Below are positions 16,357-26,501 of a stretch of DNA of 64,000 nt, one piece after another (positions within the stretch are counted from its first letter, which is position 1; each line of letters opens with the position of its first letter). The notes beneath the pieces are model-generated. The model was not told where the DNA came from. It worked only from the letters and a program-made list of their open reading frames with translations, and did no database searches. A program made the position numbers and the translations under genes. The DNA is from JBFWYO01 sp050186335 (lineage in GTDB: Bacteria; Pseudomonadota; Alphaproteobacteria; Bin65), in contig JBFWYO010000001.1 in NCBI GenBank assembly GCA_050186335.1, forward strand, positions 1 to 64,000. The letters run 5' to 3'.

Positions 16357-19300
16357 GTGTCTGCTGCCCTGCCTTCGCCGCGCGTATTCTCCATTGCCGC
16401 CGGCCTGCCGTTCGCCGATGCGCTTGCCGCCGGGCTGCTGGCGCGCGCCGGCCGCGACCCGCTGCAGCTCGCGCGCATGCTCGTGCTGCTGCCGACGCGC
16501 CGCGCCTGCCGTTCCGTGCGCGAGGCGTTCCTGCGGTTGACCGACGGCAAGCCGCTGCTGTTGCCGCGGCTGCAACCGATCGGCGATATCGACGACGAGG
16601 AGACCACGCTGCAGGCCGAGCCCGGCGTCGGCGCGGACGCGGAGACGCCGCCGGCGATCGAATCGTTGCGCCGGCAGATGCTGCTGGCGCGGCGGATCAT
16701 GGCCGACGCCGACAAATCCGCCGAGCAGGCGGCCTATCTCGCCGCCGCGCTGGCCGAGCTGCTGGATCAGTTGCAGACCGAGCGGGTGCCGTTTGCGTCG
16801 CTGGCCGGGCTGGTGCCGGACGAGCTGGCCGAGCATTGGCAGCGGACGCTCGAATTCCTCGCCATCCTGACCGACGATTGGCCGCGTCTGATCGCCGCCG
16901 AGCATGCCGTCGATCCGGCGGCGCGCCGCGACCGGCTGCTGGGTGCGCAGGCGCGGCGCTGGCGCGAGCGGCCGCCGGATTTTCCGGTCTTCGCCGCCGG
17001 CTCGACCGGCACCATCCCGGCGACCGCCGATCTGCTCGCGGCGATCGCCGGGCTGCCCGACGGTGCCGTGGTGCTGCCGGGCCTCGACCGAAACCTGGAC
17101 GATGCCGCATGGGACACGCTCGAGCCGACTCACCCGCAATTCGGCATGTCGCGGTTGCTCGCACATTTGGGCGTTGCGCGCACGCAGGTCGTCGATTGGC
17201 CGCTGCCGGAGGCGAGCGCCACGCCGGATGCGATCGGTGCCGCACGCGCCGTGCTCGTCAACGAGGCATTGCGCCCCGCGGAAAGCACCGACCGTTGGCG
17301 CGACGCGGATCATGCCAAGGCCGCGCTGGAGCCGGCGTTCGCGACGCCACTGGTCTATGTCGAATGTCCGACGCCGCGCGAGGAAGCCGGCGTCATCGCG
17401 CTGGCCATGCGCGAGGCGCTCGAGGTCGCCGGCAGGACCGCCGCACTGATCACACCGGATCGGCAATTGGCGCGCCGAGTCGCCGCCGAGTTGCGGCGCT
17501 GGAACGTCGAGATCGACGATTCTGCCGGTACGCCGCTGGGTTCGACGCCGCCCGGCGCGTTCCTCCGGCTGATCGCGCAAGCCGCCGCCGCCGATTGGTC
17601 GCCGGTCGCCCTGCTGGCGACGCTCAAGCATCCGCTGGCGTCGCTCGGCGCGGCGCAAGGCGCATTCCGCGCGCGTGTGCGCGCGCTCGAACTTGCCGTC
17701 GTGCGCGGACCGCGCCCCGCGCCCGGTTTCGCGGGGTTGCTGGCGCGGCTCGAGCAATCGGTCGCCGAGGGCGACCTGACGCCGGCGCGCGCCGCGCCGC
17801 TGGCGGAGTTTTTGGATCGCCTGCGTGCGGCGGCCGCGCCGCTCGACGCGTTGATGGTCGCGCGCGAAGCGACGCTCCCGGCCCTGGTGCGCGCCCATGT
17901 CGTGGTCGCCGAAACGCTGGCGCAAAGTTCCGACGGGCGCGGCGCCGATCGGCTATGGGCCGGCGACAATGGCGAAAGCGCGGGGCGCTATGTTGCCGAT
18001 CTCGCGGCCGCCGCGGCGGACTTTCCCGCGATCCCGCCGCGCCAGTACGCGGATCTGTTCGCCGGCTTCATGGTCGGCACCAACGTGCGGCCACGCGCCG
18101 GCCGTCACCCCCGGCTGGCGATCCTCGGCCTGCTCGAAGCGCGACTCGTGCGCTACGACCGCATGATCCTGGCCGGCCTCAACGAAGGCACGTGGCCGCC
18201 GTTGCCGCCGGCCGATCCGTGGCTCAGCCGGCCGATGCGCGCGCAGCTCGGGCTGTCCTCGCCGGACCGGCGCATCGGGCTGGCGGCGCACGATTTCGCC
18301 CAGGCGTTCGCGGCGCGCGACGTGATGCTGACCCGCTCGCTGCGCGCCGGCGGCGCGCCCACCGTGCCGTCGCGTTTTCTCATGCGCCTGGAAAGCCTGC
18401 TCACCGCGATCGGCGCGGTCGAACGCGTGCCGGGCGGCTTCGTCGAAACCAAGGGCATGTCGAAGCTGCGTTGGCGCAGCTCGGGACATTTGCAGTGGCA
18501 GGCGGCGCTCGGCGAACCGGTTGCGCCGTCGGTGTTCGCCCAACCCGCCTTCGCACCGCCGCGTTCGGCCCGTCCGGACGCGCTCTCGGTGACGCAGATC
18601 GAAATGCTGCGCCGCGATCCGTACGCGTTCTACGCGCGCCATATCCTGCGGCTCAACGCCGTCGATCCGCTCGAAGCGGAGATCGACGCGGCCGAACGCG
18701 GCAATGCGATCCACCGCGCGCTCGATCGCTTCGTCAAGCGCTATCCGTCCGGCAAACTGCCGCCCGATGCCGAACACGAACTGCTCGCCTTCGGCCGCCT
18801 CGAGTACGGCGCCCGGCTCGCCGAGCCAGCCGTAAGCACGTTCTGGTGGCCGCGCTTCGAGCGCATCGCGCAATGGTTCGTAGCCGAGGAGCGCCGCCGT
18901 CGCGGCGATCTCGATGTCAGTTTCGGCGAGCAGCGCGGCACCAAGCTCGTCGTGTTCGGCGAGCATCGCCTGACGCTGTCGGCGCGCGCCGACCGCATCG
19001 ACCGGCGGCGTGACGGCGCGCTGGTCATCGTCGACTACAAGACGGGTTCCGTGCCGACCTCGACCGAAGTAAACCAGGGTTATGCGCCGCAACTGCCGCT
19101 CGAAGCGTTGCTCGCGCGCGCCGGCGGCTTTCCCGGCATCGACGAAGACACCGAGGTGGCGGCGCTCGAATATTGGCGGCTGACCGGCGGCGACTCGGCC
19201 GGCTCGGTGTCGCCGGCCGGCGGCCCGAAGGCGACGGTCGAAGGCCTAGTCGAGTATTACCGCGAGCGCTTGCATAGCTTAATCGCCTACTTCGCCGATC

Positions 19301-19416
19301 CGACACATGCCTATCGCGCGCGGCCGCGCGCCAAGTTCGCGCTGCGTTACAACGATTACGAACATCTCGAGCGTATCGCCGAATGGTCGAGCCTGCGCGA
19401 GCGGGGCGACGCATGA
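16357..19416 (+). CDS. addB: Double-strand break repair protein AddB
   Basis: 1019 residues from GTG 16357, preceded by TGCGGAGA. The protein opens with SPRVFSIAAGLPFADALAAGLL and LVLLPTRRACRSVREAFL, typical of alphaproteobacterial AddB, and contains LAILGLLEARLVRYDRMIL with AGLNEGTWP. The C-terminal PD-(D/E)xK nuclease motif VIVDYKTGS is at about 890. AddB degrades one strand and takes part in Chi recognition within the AddAB helicase-nuclease. Its stop overlaps the addA ATG (ATGA), which supports equimolar synthesis. Confidence 0.95.
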   Translation: MSAALPSPRVFSIAAGLPFADALAAGLLARAGRDPLQLARMLVLLPTRRACRSVREAFLRLTDGKPLLLPRLQPIGDIDDEETTLQAEPGVGADAETPPAIESLRRQMLLARRIMADADKSAEQAAYLAAALAELLDQLQTERVPFASLAGLVPDELAEHWQRTLEFLAILTDDWPRLIAAEHAVDPAARRDRLLGAQARRWRERPPDFPVFAAGSTGTIPATADLLAAIAGLPDGAVVLPGLDRNLDDAAWDTLEPTHPQFGMSRLLAHLGVARTQVVDWPLPEASATPDAIGAARAVLVNEALRPAESTDRWRDADHAKAALEPAFATPLVYVECPTPREEAGVIALAMREALEVAGRTAALITPDRQLARRVAAELRRWNVEIDDSAGTPLGSTPPGAFLRLIAQAAAADWSPVALLATLKHPLASLGAAQGAFRARVRALELAVVRGPRPAPGFAGLLARLEQSVAEGDLTPARAAPLAEFLDRLRAAAAPLDALMVAREATLPALVRAHVVVAETLAQSSDGRGADRLWAGDNGESAGRYVADLAAAAADFPAIPPRQYADLFAGFMVGTNVRPRAGRHPRLAILGLLEARLVRYDRMILAGLNEGTWPPLPPADPWLSRPMRAQLGLSSPDRRIGLAAHDFAQAFAARDVMLTRSLRAGGAPTVPSRFLMRLESLLTAIGAVERVPGGFVETKGMSKLRWRSSGHLQWQAALGEPVAPSVFAQPAFAPPRSARPDALSVTQIEMLRRDPYAFYARHILRLNAVDPLEAEIDAAERGNAIHRALDRFVKRYPSGKLPPDAEHELLAFGRLEYGARLAEPAVSTFWWPRFERIAQWFVAEERRRRGDLDVSFGEQRGTKLVVFGEHRLTLSARADRIDRRRDGALVIVDYKTGSVPTSTEVNQGYAPQLPLEALLARAGGFPGIDEDTEVAALEYWRLTGGDSAGSVSPAGGPKATVEGLVEYYRERLHSLIAYFADPTHAYRARPRAKFALRYNDYEHLERIAEWSSLRERGDA

Positions 19417-22400
19417 GCAAGGCTTCGGCATCCGCCGCCGCGCAGCAGCAGCGCACGCTTGCCGTCGCACTCGACGCGCAGCGCGAAGCCGCCTTGCCGG
19501 ACGGCTCGGCCTGGGTCGGCGCGTCGGCGGGCAGCGGCAAGACCAAGGTGCTGGTCGACCGCATCCTGCGATTGCTGCTCGCCGATGTGGCGCCAGCGCA
19601 GATTCTTTGCCTCACCTTCACCAAGGCCGCCGCGGCCGAAATGGCCAAACGCGTCGGCGAGAAACTGTCCCGCTGGGCGATCGCCGCGGACGCCGACGTC
19701 GCGGCCGACCTGCGCGCGCTGCTCGCCCGCCCGCCGACCAAGCACGAACGCACCCGGGCGCGCCGCCTGTTCGCGCGCGTGCTGGAAACGCCGGGCGGCT
19801 TCAAGATCATGACCTTGCATGCGTTCTGCCAGTCGGTGCTCGGCCGTTTCCCGGTCGAAGCGGGGCTGCCGCCGCATTTCGGCGTGATGGAGGCGCGCGA
19901 CGCCGCCGAACTGATCCGTCAGGCGCAGCACGAGGTGCTCGAGGCGGCCCATCGGCAGGAGCATCCGTTGCATTCCGATCTGGTCGAACTTGCCGCGCGG
20001 GCCGGCGAACGGAACTTCGGGGAGCTTGTGGCCGCGATCCTGTTCGAACGTTTCCGCCTGCATGAGGCGGTACGGCGCGGAAGCGATCTGATCGCGCGCG
20101 TCTATTCGACGCTTGATGTGGCGCAGGATGAAACGCCGAATTCCATCACTGCCACCGCTGGCAGCGACGAGGCAATCGGAAGCCAAATGCTGAAAGACCT
20201 GCGCCGCATTGCGAAGGCAATGATCGATTCGGGTATGAAGACCGATGTCGCGGCGGGCGGAAAGATTGCTGCTTATTTGGCTGACCCAGACGGGCGATCT
20301 TCGTTTTTCGATGAGTATTTGACGGCATTCTTCACAAAGCAGGGCAATGGGCCGCGACTGAAGGACTTGTCAACCAAGGGAAGCAAGAAAATCGCGGCCG
20401 ATGCGGACAAAATTCTGGGCAAAGAAGCTGATCGCCTGGAACGCGTCCGAGAACGGCGCAACGCCTGCGCCATTGCGTGTGCGACGGCGGCGCTGCTGCG
20501 CATCGGTGGTGCCGTGATTGACAATTACGAGCGGCTTAAATCGTCCCGCGCGCTGCTCGATTTCGACGACCTGATCTTCAAGACCAATCAGCTGATCACC
20601 GAGCGCGCGTCGTCGGCCTGGGTTTTGTTCAAGCTGGACGGCGGCATCGACCATATCCTGATCGACGAAGCGCAGGACACCAGTCGCGCGCAGTGGCAGG
20701 TCGTGGCCCGACTGACCGAGGAGTATTTCGCCGGCGCCGAAGCGCCGCGCGCGCATCCCCGGCCGGTTGGCCGCAGCATCTTCGCCGTCGGCGATCCGAA
20801 ACAATCGATCTTCAGCTTCCAGCGCGCCGATCCGGCCGCGTTCGTCGAGATGCGCGAGGATTTCGCCGCGCGCGCCGCCGGCGCCGAAGCGATCTGGCGC
20901 TCGCTCGATCTGCGCGTGTCGTTCCGGTCCACGCGCGCGGTGCTCGATCTGGTGGATTCCGTTTTCGCGCGCGAGGCCGCCAATGCCGGCGTCGCGCTCG
21001 ATCGGGCGCCGATTTCGCACATCGCGTTCCGGCACGGCCAGTACGGCCGCGTCGAAATCTGGCCGCCGATCCAGGCGGCGAAATCAGACGAGGCGCCCGC
21101 GGCCGACCCGTTCGGCGTCGAGGCCGAGGACACCGAACCCAGCGTACGCCTGGCCAACCGCATCGCGGCGACGATCAAGGACCTGGTCGAAGGCGCGCAA
21201 CCCGCGCCGGTCTGGCGTCGGATTGCCGGCGGCGATCCGGTCATGACGCCGGCGCGCTACGGCGACGTGATGATCCTGGTGCGCCAGCGCGGCGAATTCA
21301 TGGACCGCATGGTGACCGCCTTGAAGCGCGCCGGCGTGCCGGTCGCCGGCGTCGACCGAATGGTATTGACCGAGCAGCTGGCGGTGCTCGACCTGATCGC
21401 GCTCGGACGGTTTCTCGTGCTGCCGGAGGACGATCTGAATCTCGCGGCGCTGCTGCGCTCGCCGCTGTTCGGCATTTCCGAGCAATGCCTGTTCGATCTG
21501 GCCTACGACCGCGCGGGCGCGCCGCTGTGGCGCCGCTTGGCCGAACGCGCGGCGGGCGATGCCGAATTGCAGCGCATTCACGACGTGCTTGGGCAATTGC
21601 TGGCGCGCGCCGATTTCGTTCCGCCGTATGAGTTGTTCGCCGACGTGCTCGACGTGCGCGGCGGGCGGGAAAAGCTGCTCGCGCGCCTCGGGCCCGAAGC
21701 GCAAGACCCGATCGACGAATTCCTCGCGCGCGCGTTGGATTTTCAGACTACCCACGCGCCCAGCCTGGAAAGCTTTCTGCATTGGCTGACCGCGACCAGC
21801 GAGGAGATCAGGCGTGATCCCGAAACCGCCACGCGCGATGTGGTGCGCGTGCTGACGGTGCACGGTGCAAAAGGCCTGGAAGCGCCGATCGTGTTCCTGC
21901 CCGATACGATCGGCCTGCCCGGCGCGCAAACGCGGCCGCGCCTGCTATGGCCCGAAGGCGGCGCGCTCGCCGCGGCCGATACGGATGTGCCGCTGTGGCT
22001 GCCGCCCGGCGTCTCCGATTGCGCAGCGACCGTGCAGCGCAGGCAATTGCTCGATGCCGCGCGCGCGGACGAATACCGGCGGCTGCTGTATGTCGCGCTG
22101 ACGCGCGCGGCGGATCGTTTGTATGTGTGCGGCTGGATCGGCGATCCGAAGAAGCAGGGGCCCGACCCGAAATCCTGGTACGGGCTGATCGCCGCCGCCA
22201 TGACCGACGACGCGAAATGCGCTTTCGATTTCGGTCAGGGCTGGCAAGGCGAGGGCTGGCGCCTGGAGCGCGACACGCTCGGCGCGCAGGATGCGCAGGC
22301 GACGTCCTTCGCGGCGACGCCGCATCCGGCGCCGCCGTGGCTGCGCGCGCCAGCGCCGCGCGAGGAAATTCCGTCACGACCGCTGGCGCCGTCACATTCC

Positions 22401-22967
22401 GCAACCGAGCCGCCGGCGCGGTCGCCGTTCGGCGGCGACGACGAAGCGCGGTTTCGCCGCGGTCGGCTGATTCATCGTCTGCTGCAAACCGTGCCCGAGC
22501 TGCCTTTGGCCGACCGGCAAGCCGCCGTCGCGCGCTTCCTGGCGGCGCACGCGCGCGACCTGGCGCCCGATGCGCAGGCCGCGATCGCGCACGAGGTTGC
22601 GACCCTGCTGGCGCACCCGGCCTTGGCGCCCCTGTTCGGCCCCGGTTCGATGGCCGAGGTGCCGATCACCGGCCGCGTCGGCGCATACATCGTGTCCGGC
22701 CAGATCGACCGCCTGGTGGTCGCGCCGGACGAGGTTTTGATCGTCGATTACAAGACCAACCGCCCGCCGCCGGCCCGGGTCGAAGACGTGGCGCCGGCCT
22801 ATGTCGCGCAGATGGCCGCCTATCGCGCGCTGCTGAAGGAAATTTATCCAGACCGGCCAATCGCTTGCGCGCTGCTGTGGACCGACGACATGAGGCTCAT
22901 GCGCCTGCCCGATAGCCTGTTGTCGCAGGCCTCGCCTCAACTTGACGCTGGGGTACCGCCTTCCTAG
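19413..22967 (+). CDS. addA: Double-strand break repair helicase AddA
   Basis: 1184 residues, a UvrD-family helicase with a C-terminal nuclease. Walker A GASAGSGKTKVL is near 36-47, then CLTFTKAAAAEM, FDDLIFKTN, the Walker B helicase motif LIDEAQDTS, GDPKQSIFSFQ, VHGAKGLEAPIVFLPD and the nuclease motif LIVDYKTNR. It unwinds and degrades DNA ends for RecA loading. By hand count, 20101-20460 is only about 55% G+C with looser codon use, while the following 60 bases return to 70%. The open frame is kept across this patch. Confidence 0.95.
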   Translation: MSKASASAAAQQQRTLAVALDAQREAALPDGSAWVGASAGSGKTKVLVDRILRLLLADVAPAQILCLTFTKAAAAEMAKRVGEKLSRWAIAADADVAADLRALLARPPTKHERTRARRLFARVLETPGGFKIMTLHAFCQSVLGRFPVEAGLPPHFGVMEARDAAELIRQAQHEVLEAAHRQEHPLHSDLVELAARAGERNFGELVAAILFERFRLHEAVRRGSDLIARVYSTLDVAQDETPNSITATAGSDEAIGSQMLKDLRRIAKAMIDSGMKTDVAAGGKIAAYLADPDGRSSFFDEYLTAFFTKQGNGPRLKDLSTKGSKKIAADADKILGKEADRLERVRERRNACAIACATAALLRIGGAVIDNYERLKSSRALLDFDDLIFKTNQLITERASSAWVLFKLDGGIDHILIDEAQDTSRAQWQVVARLTEEYFAGAEAPRAHPRPVGRSIFAVGDPKQSIFSFQRADPAAFVEMREDFAARAAGAEAIWRSLDLRVSFRSTRAVLDLVDSVFAREAANAGVALDRAPISHIAFRHGQYGRVEIWPPIQAAKSDEAPAADPFGVEAEDTEPSVRLANRIAATIKDLVEGAQPAPVWRRIAGGDPVMTPARYGDVMILVRQRGEFMDRMVTALKRAGVPVAGVDRMVLTEQLAVLDLIALGRFLVLPEDDLNLAALLRSPLFGISEQCLFDLAYDRAGAPLWRRLAERAAGDAELQRIHDVLGQLLARADFVPPYELFADVLDVRGGREKLLARLGPEAQDPIDEFLARALDFQTTHAPSLESFLHWLTATSEEIRRDPETATRDVVRVLTVHGAKGLEAPIVFLPDTIGLPGAQTRPRLLWPEGGALAAADTDVPLWLPPGVSDCAATVQRRQLLDAARADEYRRLLYVALTRAADRLYVCGWIGDPKKQGPDPKSWYGLIAAAMTDDAKCAFDFGQGWQGEGWRLERDTLGAQDAQATSFAATPHPAPPWLRAPAPREEIPSRPLAPSHSATEPPARSPFGGDDEARFRRGRLIHRLLQTVPELPLADRQAAVARFLAAHARDLAPDAQAAIAHEVATLLAHPALAPLFGPGSMAEVPITGRVGAYIVSGQIDRLVVAPDEVLIVDYKTNRPPPARVEDVAPAYVAQMAAYRALLKEIYPDRPIACALLWTDDMRLMRLPDSLLSQASPQLDAGVPPS

Positions 22968-23051
22968 ATTCATTCCCAGACCCAGCCGCCAGCCGGAGCA
23001 ATTCCGGCCCAGCACCGGGCGGCCCTACGGTCCAACAACAATGGGGACACA

Positions 23052-23387
23052 ATGAGTACGACAAAGATCACCGATGCCTCGTTTGACCGCGACGTGTTGA
23101 AATCCTCGAAGCCCGTCCTGGTCGATTTTTGGGCCGAATGGTGCGGGCCGTGCAAACAGATTGCGCCGGCGCTCGAAGACATGGCGAAGGATCTCGACAC
23201 CAAGATCACCATCGCCAAGCTGAACATCGACGAGAACCCGTCGACGCCGCAGACCTACAACGTGCGCGGCATCCCGACGCTGATGGTGTTCAAGGACGGG
23301 CAGGTTGCCGGCGTCAAGGTTGGCTCGCTGCCGAAAAGCAAATTGTACGAATGGGTCGAGGCGGTCCTGGCCGGCAAGGCGGCCTGA
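23052..23387 (+). CDS. trxA: Thioredoxin TrxA
   Basis: 111 residues. The active site WCGPC has Cys31 and Cys34, and the cis-Pro lies in GIPTLMVF. It is a cytoplasmic disulphide reductant for ribonucleotide reductase, methionine sulphoxide reductase and others. ATG 23052 is preceded by a purine-rich GGGGACACA. It begins 84 bases after addA, the usual order addB-addA-trxA, and ends at a strong intrinsic terminator. Confidence 0.96.
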   Translation: MSTTKITDASFDRDVLKSSKPVLVDFWAEWCGPCKQIAPALEDMAKDLDTKITIAKLNIDENPSTPQTYNVRGIPTLMVFKDGQVAGVKVGSLPKSKLYEWVEAVLAGKAA

Positions 23388-23409
23388 GCTTCGCTCGTTC
23401 GAACCGGGT

Positions 23410-23441
23410 AAAAAAGCCCCGCCCGATCGGCGGGGCTTTTT
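23410..23441. terminator. Strong intrinsic terminator shared by trxA and folC
   Basis: AAAAAGCCCCGCC, a short GATC loop, then GGCGGGGCTTTTT: a GC-rich stem flanked by A and T runs. It can stop transcription from both sides and lies between the convergent trxA and folC genes. Confidence 0.9.
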
Positions 23442-23512
23442 GTTGGGTCGCTCCGAGCGGAGGCGGCGTTCGCGCGTATCGAAGGACCGTCGCCGGGCGC
23501 GACTGCGCGATC

Positions 23513-24778
23513 CTATCCGTTCCTTTCCAGCACGCTGCCGGCCAGGTACAGCGAGCCGCAAATTAACACCCGCATCGGCGCCGTCGCGGCCGAGACGATT
23601 TCCTCGAGCGCGGCGGCGACCGACCCGGACGGCGCCGCCGGAACGCCTGCCTTATTGGCAACTTGCGCCAGATCTTCGGCCGCGATGGTGTTCACGCTTT
23701 CCGGAATACGCACCGTGCGGCACGCGCGCACGAACGGCGCCAGCGCCGAAAAATAGCCGACCGGCTCTTTTGTGTTCAGCATGCCCACGACGATCGCGGT
23801 CGGCATACCGCGCTGGGTTTTCAGCCAGTCGGCAATGACCTGGCCGGCGCCCGGGTTGTGCCCGCCGTCGAGCCACAATTCCCAGTCACGCGGCAGCTTT
23901 AGCGCGAGCGGCCCGTGCGTCAGGCGCTGCAGGCGCGCCGGCCAGCGCACCTTGGCGAGTGCGGCGCGCAACAAGGCTTCGCGCGGTCGCCACGCCGCTA
24001 CTTGTTCGAGGCAGGCGATCGCTGTGCCGGCATTGACGAACTGATGCGCGCCAGGGAGGACAGGGCGCGGCAGCGAGAGATTCATTCTAGCGCTGCGATA
24101 ATGGAACCCGTCGCCCTCGGGTTCGACGAACCAATCGCGCCCGCACGCGACCAGCGGTGCCTCGAGTTCCGCCGCACGCGCGCGAATGACCGCATCGGCT
24201 TTGGGCGGCTGCGGCGCCACCACCACGGGCGTCGCGTGCTTGATAATGCCGGCCTTCTCGCCGGCAATCGCCGCCAGTGTGTCGCCGAGAAAATGCTGAT
24301 GGTCGAGGGAAATGGGCGTGATCGCGCACACCGCCGGCCGCGCGATCAGATTGGTCGCATCCAGGCGCCCGCCCAGGCCGGTTTCCAGCAGGGTCACGTC
24401 GGCCGGGGCGCGGGCGAAGGCGAGGAAGGCGGCGGCCGTGGTGATCTCGAAGAACGTGATCGGCGCGTCTGCGTTGGCGCGTTCGCATTCCTCGAGCAGC
24501 GCAATCAACCCGGCGTCGCCGATTTCCTGCCCGGCCACCACCACGCGCTCGTTGAAGCGCACCAGGTGCGGCGACGTATAGACATGCGCGCGCAGTCCGG
24601 ATGCTTCGAAATAGGCGCGCAGCGTGGCGAGCGTCGAACCTTTGCCGTTGGTGCCGGCGACATGAATGACCGGCGGAAATTCGCGCTCGGGATTGCCGAG
24701 GCGCGTCATCAACCGCTCGATGCGACCGAGCGACAGATCGATCACGCGCGGATGCAGTTCCTGCAGCCGCGCCAGCAC
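23513..24778 (-). CDS. folC: Folylpolyglutamate synthase / dihydrofolate synthase
   Basis: 421 residues. The P-loop VIHVAGTNGKGST is near 37-49, followed by YTSPHLVRFNER, FFEITTAAAFLAF, LLETGLGGRLDATN and SLDHQHFLG. It adds glutamates to folates and may make dihydrofolate. The C-terminal domain carries LWLDGGHNPGAG. It lies 42 bases downstream of accD on the same strand, the usual accD-folC order. Confidence 0.95.
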   Translation of the reverse strand: MLARLQELHPRVIDLSLGRIERLMTRLGNPEREFPPVIHVAGTNGKGSTLATLRAYFEASGLRAHVYTSPHLVRFNERVVVAGQEIGDAGLIALLEECERANADAPITFFEITTAAAFLAFARAPADVTLLETGLGGRLDATNLIARPAVCAITPISLDHQHFLGDTLAAIAGEKAGIIKHATPVVVAPQPPKADAVIRARAAELEAPLVACGRDWFVEPEGDGFHYRSARMNLSLPRPVLPGAHQFVNAGTAIACLEQVAAWRPREALLRAALAKVRWPARLQRLTHGPLALKLPRDWELWLDGGHNPGAGQVIADWLKTQRGMPTAIVVGMLNTKEPVGYFSALAPFVRACRTVRIPESVNTIAAEDLAQVANKAGVPAAPSGSVAAALEEIVSAATAPMRVLICGSLYLAGSVLERNG

Positions 24779-24820
24779 TCGTGCCAGTTGAGGGGAATCG
24801 CCGGACGTCGGAAACTCCGC

Positions 24821-25732
24821 TTACTCGGCCGGGGGGCGCGGCTCGGGATTGCGCTTGGCCGGCAGCGCCACCACATCGGCCGGCGGATTGGGCCGCATCA
24901 GGTGCGAGAACAGCCGAATAAGCGCGGCGCGCAGGTCCGTGCGCGGCACGACCATGTCGAGCATGCCGTGTTCGAGCAGATATTCCGAACGCTGAAATCC
25001 CTCCGGCAGATTCTCGCGGATGGTTTCCTCGATCACGCGCTTGCCGGCAAATCCGATCACCGCACCGGGCTCGGCGATCTGTACGTCGCCCAGCATGGCG
25101 AACGAGGCGGACACGCCGCCCGTGGTCGGGTCGGTCAGCAGCACGACGTAGGGTAATCCCGCCTCTTTGACTTCGTTGACCGCGATCACCGTGCGCGGCA
25201 TCTGCATCAGCGACAGGATGCCTTCCTGCATGCGCGCGCCGCCCGACGACGGGATCACCAGCAGCGGCGCCTCCTGCAACACGGCGAGGCGCGCGGCTGC
25301 GATGTTCGCATCGCCCACGGCGATGCCCATCGAGCCGCCCATGAAACTGAAATTGAACGCCGCGATGACGACCGGAATGCCGCCCATCTTGCCGTGCGCG
25401 ACGATCACCGCGTCCTGCTCGCCGGTCTTGGTCTGGGTTTCCTTGAGCCGCTCGACGTAGCGCTTGCGGTCCTTGAACTTGAGCGGGTCGACGATGGTTT
25501 TCGGCTGCTCGATACGCTTGTACTGGCCGTCGTCGAACAGCATTTCCAGCCGCTTGAGCGCCGGCAGCCGCATGTGGTGGCCGCAATGGTTGCAGACGTG
25601 CAGATTGCTTTCGAGCTCGCGGTGAAAAATCATCTGCTCGCAGGCCGTGCACTTGACCCACAGATTGTCCGGCGCCTCTTTGGTCACGATGGCGCGGATC
25701 TTGGGACGAACGAGTCTATCCAGCCAGCTCAT
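24821..25732 (-). CDS. accD: Acetyl-CoA carboxylase carboxyltransferase subunit beta
   Basis: 303 residues. The zinc ribbon is C28xxC31 and C47xxC50, followed by the carboxyltransferase core with GGARMQEGILSLMQM and LPYVVLLTDPTTGGVSAS. With AccA it transfers carboxyl from biotin to acetyl-CoA to give malonyl-CoA, the first committed step of fatty acid synthesis. In many alphaproteobacteria trpF-trpB-trpA lie directly upstream; here pyrF is there instead. The C-terminal end is a Pro/Arg-rich tail. Confidence 0.96.
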   Translation of the reverse strand: MSWLDRLVRPKIRAIVTKEAPDNLWVKCTACEQMIFHRELESNLHVCNHCGHHMRLPALKRLEMLFDDGQYKRIEQPKTIVDPLKFKDRKRYVERLKETQTKTGEQDAVIVAHGKMGGIPVVIAAFNFSFMGGSMGIAVGDANIAAARLAVLQEAPLLVIPSSGGARMQEGILSLMQMPRTVIAVNEVKEAGLPYVVLLTDPTTGGVSASFAMLGDVQIAEPGAVIGFAGKRVIEETIRENLPEGFQRSEYLLEHGMLDMVVPRTDLRAALIRLFSHLMRPNPPADVVALPAKRNPEPRPPAE

Positions 25733-25805
25733 GGCATCCTCGGCGTGAGTCTCGGAAAGCAGGAATTATTACAGAATTTCAATGGGTTGTCGAGCGGGCG
25801 ATCGA

Positions 25806-26501
25806 TCAGCGCAAATCCGCATGAATACGTTCCGCCGCCGCCTTCGGATCCGTCGCCTGGGTGATCGGTCGGCCGATCACCAGCACGTCGGCGCCGGCCT
25901 CGATCGCCTCCCTGGGCGTCATCACGCGTTTCTGGTCGTTAGCGTCGGCCCAGGAAGGACGCACGCCCGGCACCACCAGGAAGAAATTCCTGCCGCACGC
26001 GGCGCGCACCATTTTCGCTTCGGTCGGCGCGCAAACGATGCCGTCGACGCCGGATTGCTGCGCCAGCTTGGCCAGCCGCACGACCTGCAGCGCGGTATCG
26101 CCGGCTTGGCCGACCGCGGCGAGATCGTTCGCATCCAGGCTCGTCAATACGGTCACGGCGACGATCTTCGGCCGCGCATCGCCCGCCGACTTGGCGGCTT
26201 CCATCGCCGCGCGCAGCATCGCGGGGCCGCCGGACGCATGCACGGTCAGGATCGACGGCTTCAACGCCAGCACCGACCGCACGGCGCCGGCCACCGTGTT
26301 CGGAATGTCGTGAAACTTGAGATCGATGAACACCGGCACGCCGGCGCGCGCGACTTGCGCCACACCTTGCGGTCCGTGCGCGCCGAAAAATTCCAGGCCC
26401 AGTTTCAGCCCGCCGACATGCCCGGCCAAGGTGCCGGCCCAGCGCACGGCCTGGTCCTTATCGGTGGTGTCGATGGCGACGTAGACCGGTGACGCGCTCA
26501 C
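25806..26501 (-). CDS. pyrF: Orotidine 5'-phosphate decarboxylase
   Basis: 231 residues from GTG 26501. The catalytic motif FIDLKFHDIPNTV is intact, and the phosphate-binding C-terminal GRPITQATDP follows. It decarboxylates OMP to UMP at the end of pyrimidine synthesis. The GTG overlaps the stop of the upstream oxidase gene (GTGA), so translation is probably coupled. The open frame upstream to 27155 is shadow of the oxidase gene. Confidence 0.95.
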   Translation of the reverse strand: MSASPVYVAIDTTDKDQAVRWAGTLAGHVGGLKLGLEFFGAHGPQGVAQVARAGVPVFIDLKFHDIPNTVAGAVRSVLALKPSILTVHASGGPAMLRAAMEAAKSAGDARPKIVAVTVLTSLDANDLAAVGQAGDTALQVVRLAKLAQQSGVDGIVCAPTEAKMVRAACGRNFFLVVPGVRPSWADANDQKRVMTPREAIEAGADVLVIGRPITQATDPKAAAERIHADLR

